Positions 63,164 to 64,000 of a DNA stretch of 64,000 nt are shown one piece after another (position 1 is the stretch's first letter; every line of letters begins with the position of its first letter). Under the pieces are notes generated by a model. It searched no databases. It saw nothing but the letters and a program-made list of their open reading frames with translations, and had not been told where the DNA came from. The DNA lies in contig ONNR01000004.1 in the NCBI GenBank assembly GCA_900319235.1, positions 124,001 through 188,000 of the forward strand, written 5' to 3'. Origin of the DNA: an uncultured Prevotellaceae bacterium. Its GTDB lineage: Bacteria; Bacteroidota; Bacteroidia; Bacteroidales; UBA3663. Made by a program: the position numbers and the translations under genes.

Positions 63164-64000
63164 ATGGCTGACCAAAGATATATGATGCGTGGCGTAAGTG
63201 CCAGCAAGGAAGATGTGCACAACGCCATCAAGAACATCGACAAGGGCCTTTATCCTCAGGCTTTCTGCAAAATCATTCCCGACATCCTCGGAGGCGATCC
63301 CGAATACTGCAACATCATGCATGCCGATGGTGCAGGCACCAAGACGTCATTGGCTTACATGTATTGGAAGGAGACTGGCGACCTCTCTGTTTGGAAGGGC
63401 ATCGCACAGGACTCTCTCATCATGAACATCGACGACCTCATCTGTGTGGGTGCAGTCGATAATATCCTCGTCTCATCTACCATCGGTCGCAACAAGATGC
63501 TCATCCCGGGCGATGTCATTAGTGCCATCATCAATGGCAACGACGAACTGATGGCCGAACTGCGTCTGATGGGTATTGGTGTCTATGGAACAGGTGGCGA
63601 GACGGCCGATATTGGTGACCTGGCACGCACCATCATCGTCGATTCCACGGTCACTTGCCGAATGAAGCGCTCCGATGTCATCAACAATGCCAATATCGCA
63701 GCAGGCGATGTCATCGTCGGTCTTGCAAGTTTCGGACAAGCCACCTACGAGAAGGAATACAACGGTGGTATGGGTTCCAATGGCCTGACCTCTGCTCGTC
63801 ATGATGTCTTCGCCAAGTATCTGGCGCAGAAGTATCCCGAGTCCTACGATCACGCAGTGCCCGAGGACCTCGTTTACAGCGGTGGGCTCCATCTCACCGA
63901 CCCCGTTGAGGGCAGTCCCCTCGATGCCGGCAAGCTAGTCCTCAGTCCCACGCGCACCTATGCCCCTGTAGTCAAGAAGATCCTCGACGCCTTCCGCTCT
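63164..64000 (+). CDS. purM: Phosphoribosylformylglycinamidine cyclo-ligase (AIR synthase), 3' truncated by window
   Basis: The frame is open from the ATG at 63164 to the window end (279 codons, no stop). The AIR-synthase N-terminal half has DGAGTKTSLAYMYW, the ATP-binding MNIDDLICVGAVDN, GTGGETADIG and DVIVGLASFGQATYEKEYNGG with SNGLTSARHDV. This is the longer-type Bacteroidota PurM, cytosolic, closing the imidazole ring of AIR in purine synthesis. It has its own promoter. The C-terminal domain lies outside the window. Confidence 0.92.
   Translation, partial: MADQRYMMRGVSASKEDVHNAIKNIDKGLYPQAFCKIIPDILGGDPEYCNIMHADGAGTKTSLAYMYWKETGDLSVWKGIAQDSLIMNIDDLICVGAVDNILVSSTIGRNKMLIPGDVISAIINGNDELMAELRLMGIGVYGTGGETADIGDLARTIIVDSTVTCRMKRSDVINNANIAAGDVIVGLASFGQATYEKEYNGGMGSNGLTSARHDVFAKYLAQKYPESYDHAVPEDLVYSGGLHLTDPVEGSPLDAGKLVLSPTRTYAPVVKKILDAFRS

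Overview
The window looks like chromosomal DNA from a Prevotella-like member of the Bacteroidales (Bacteroidota). Most promoters that can be read have the Bacteroidota form TTTG, about 20 nt, then TAnnTTTG (usually TATCTTTG). Several families are typical of the phylum: DUF2851, DUF4421, DUF4890, Omp28-related, a long-tailed ribosomal protein S16, YfhO, a specialised NusG paralog and TPR/AraC regulators. Genus is inferred from overall gene content, not proven.

Layout. 2-8194: the end of a surface-glycan cluster (CDP-glycerol-type transferase, CgeB-like, unassigned, GT2, YfhO, GT4, NusG-family factor). Its last two genes lie between inverted copies of a ~140-bp repeat element. 8195-12560: pyruvate phosphate dikinase, then a foreign-looking 201-aa gene between 17-bp duplications of the ppdK end, then a palindrome array. 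12570-29541: housekeeping and envelope genes (DUF2851, dapB-lepB-WbqC-like-dxs-trkA-trkH-ftsK, DUF4421, plsC, guaB, cyclophilin). 29542-34307: small membrane protein, WYL regulator, GH43, GH9. 34431-37479 (minus strand): HisC-like aminotransferase, LicC-like nucleotidyltransferase and LicD, which look like a phospho-amino-alcohol decoration operon, then desulfoferrodoxin. 37480-40086: carboxylesterase surrounded by three sRNA-sized promoter/terminator units. 40115-45686: polyamine genes speA and nspC (divergent) and a DPP IV-type peptidase. 45699-46150: a second palindrome array. 46224-48773: DUF4890, rpsP, a secreted EEP-family protein and tRNA-Thr(CGT). 48867-53682: TPR/AraC regulator, GH43 and sodium:solute symporter as a sugar-use operon. 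53911-64000: two secreted proteins, SDR, radA, a COG2509 flavoprotein and the start of purM.

The least explained content is repetitive DNA. (1) Two arrays, 33 kb apart and unrelated in sequence, each hold eleven palindromes whose centres are exactly 42 bp apart (84-bp AB period, four helical turns per step), and each lies between convergent genes. (2) At least six loci carry tandem 9- or 10-bp units starting at or just after a stop codon, each locus with its own unit. One unit family (GGTTCGAAA / TTTCGAACC) also occurs in frame inside radA, the WbqC-like gene and a symporter gene. (3) A ~140-bp composite element with 10-bp-repeat arms occurs twice in inverted orientation around the GT4-NusG pair. 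These three patterns are the best candidates for something undescribed.
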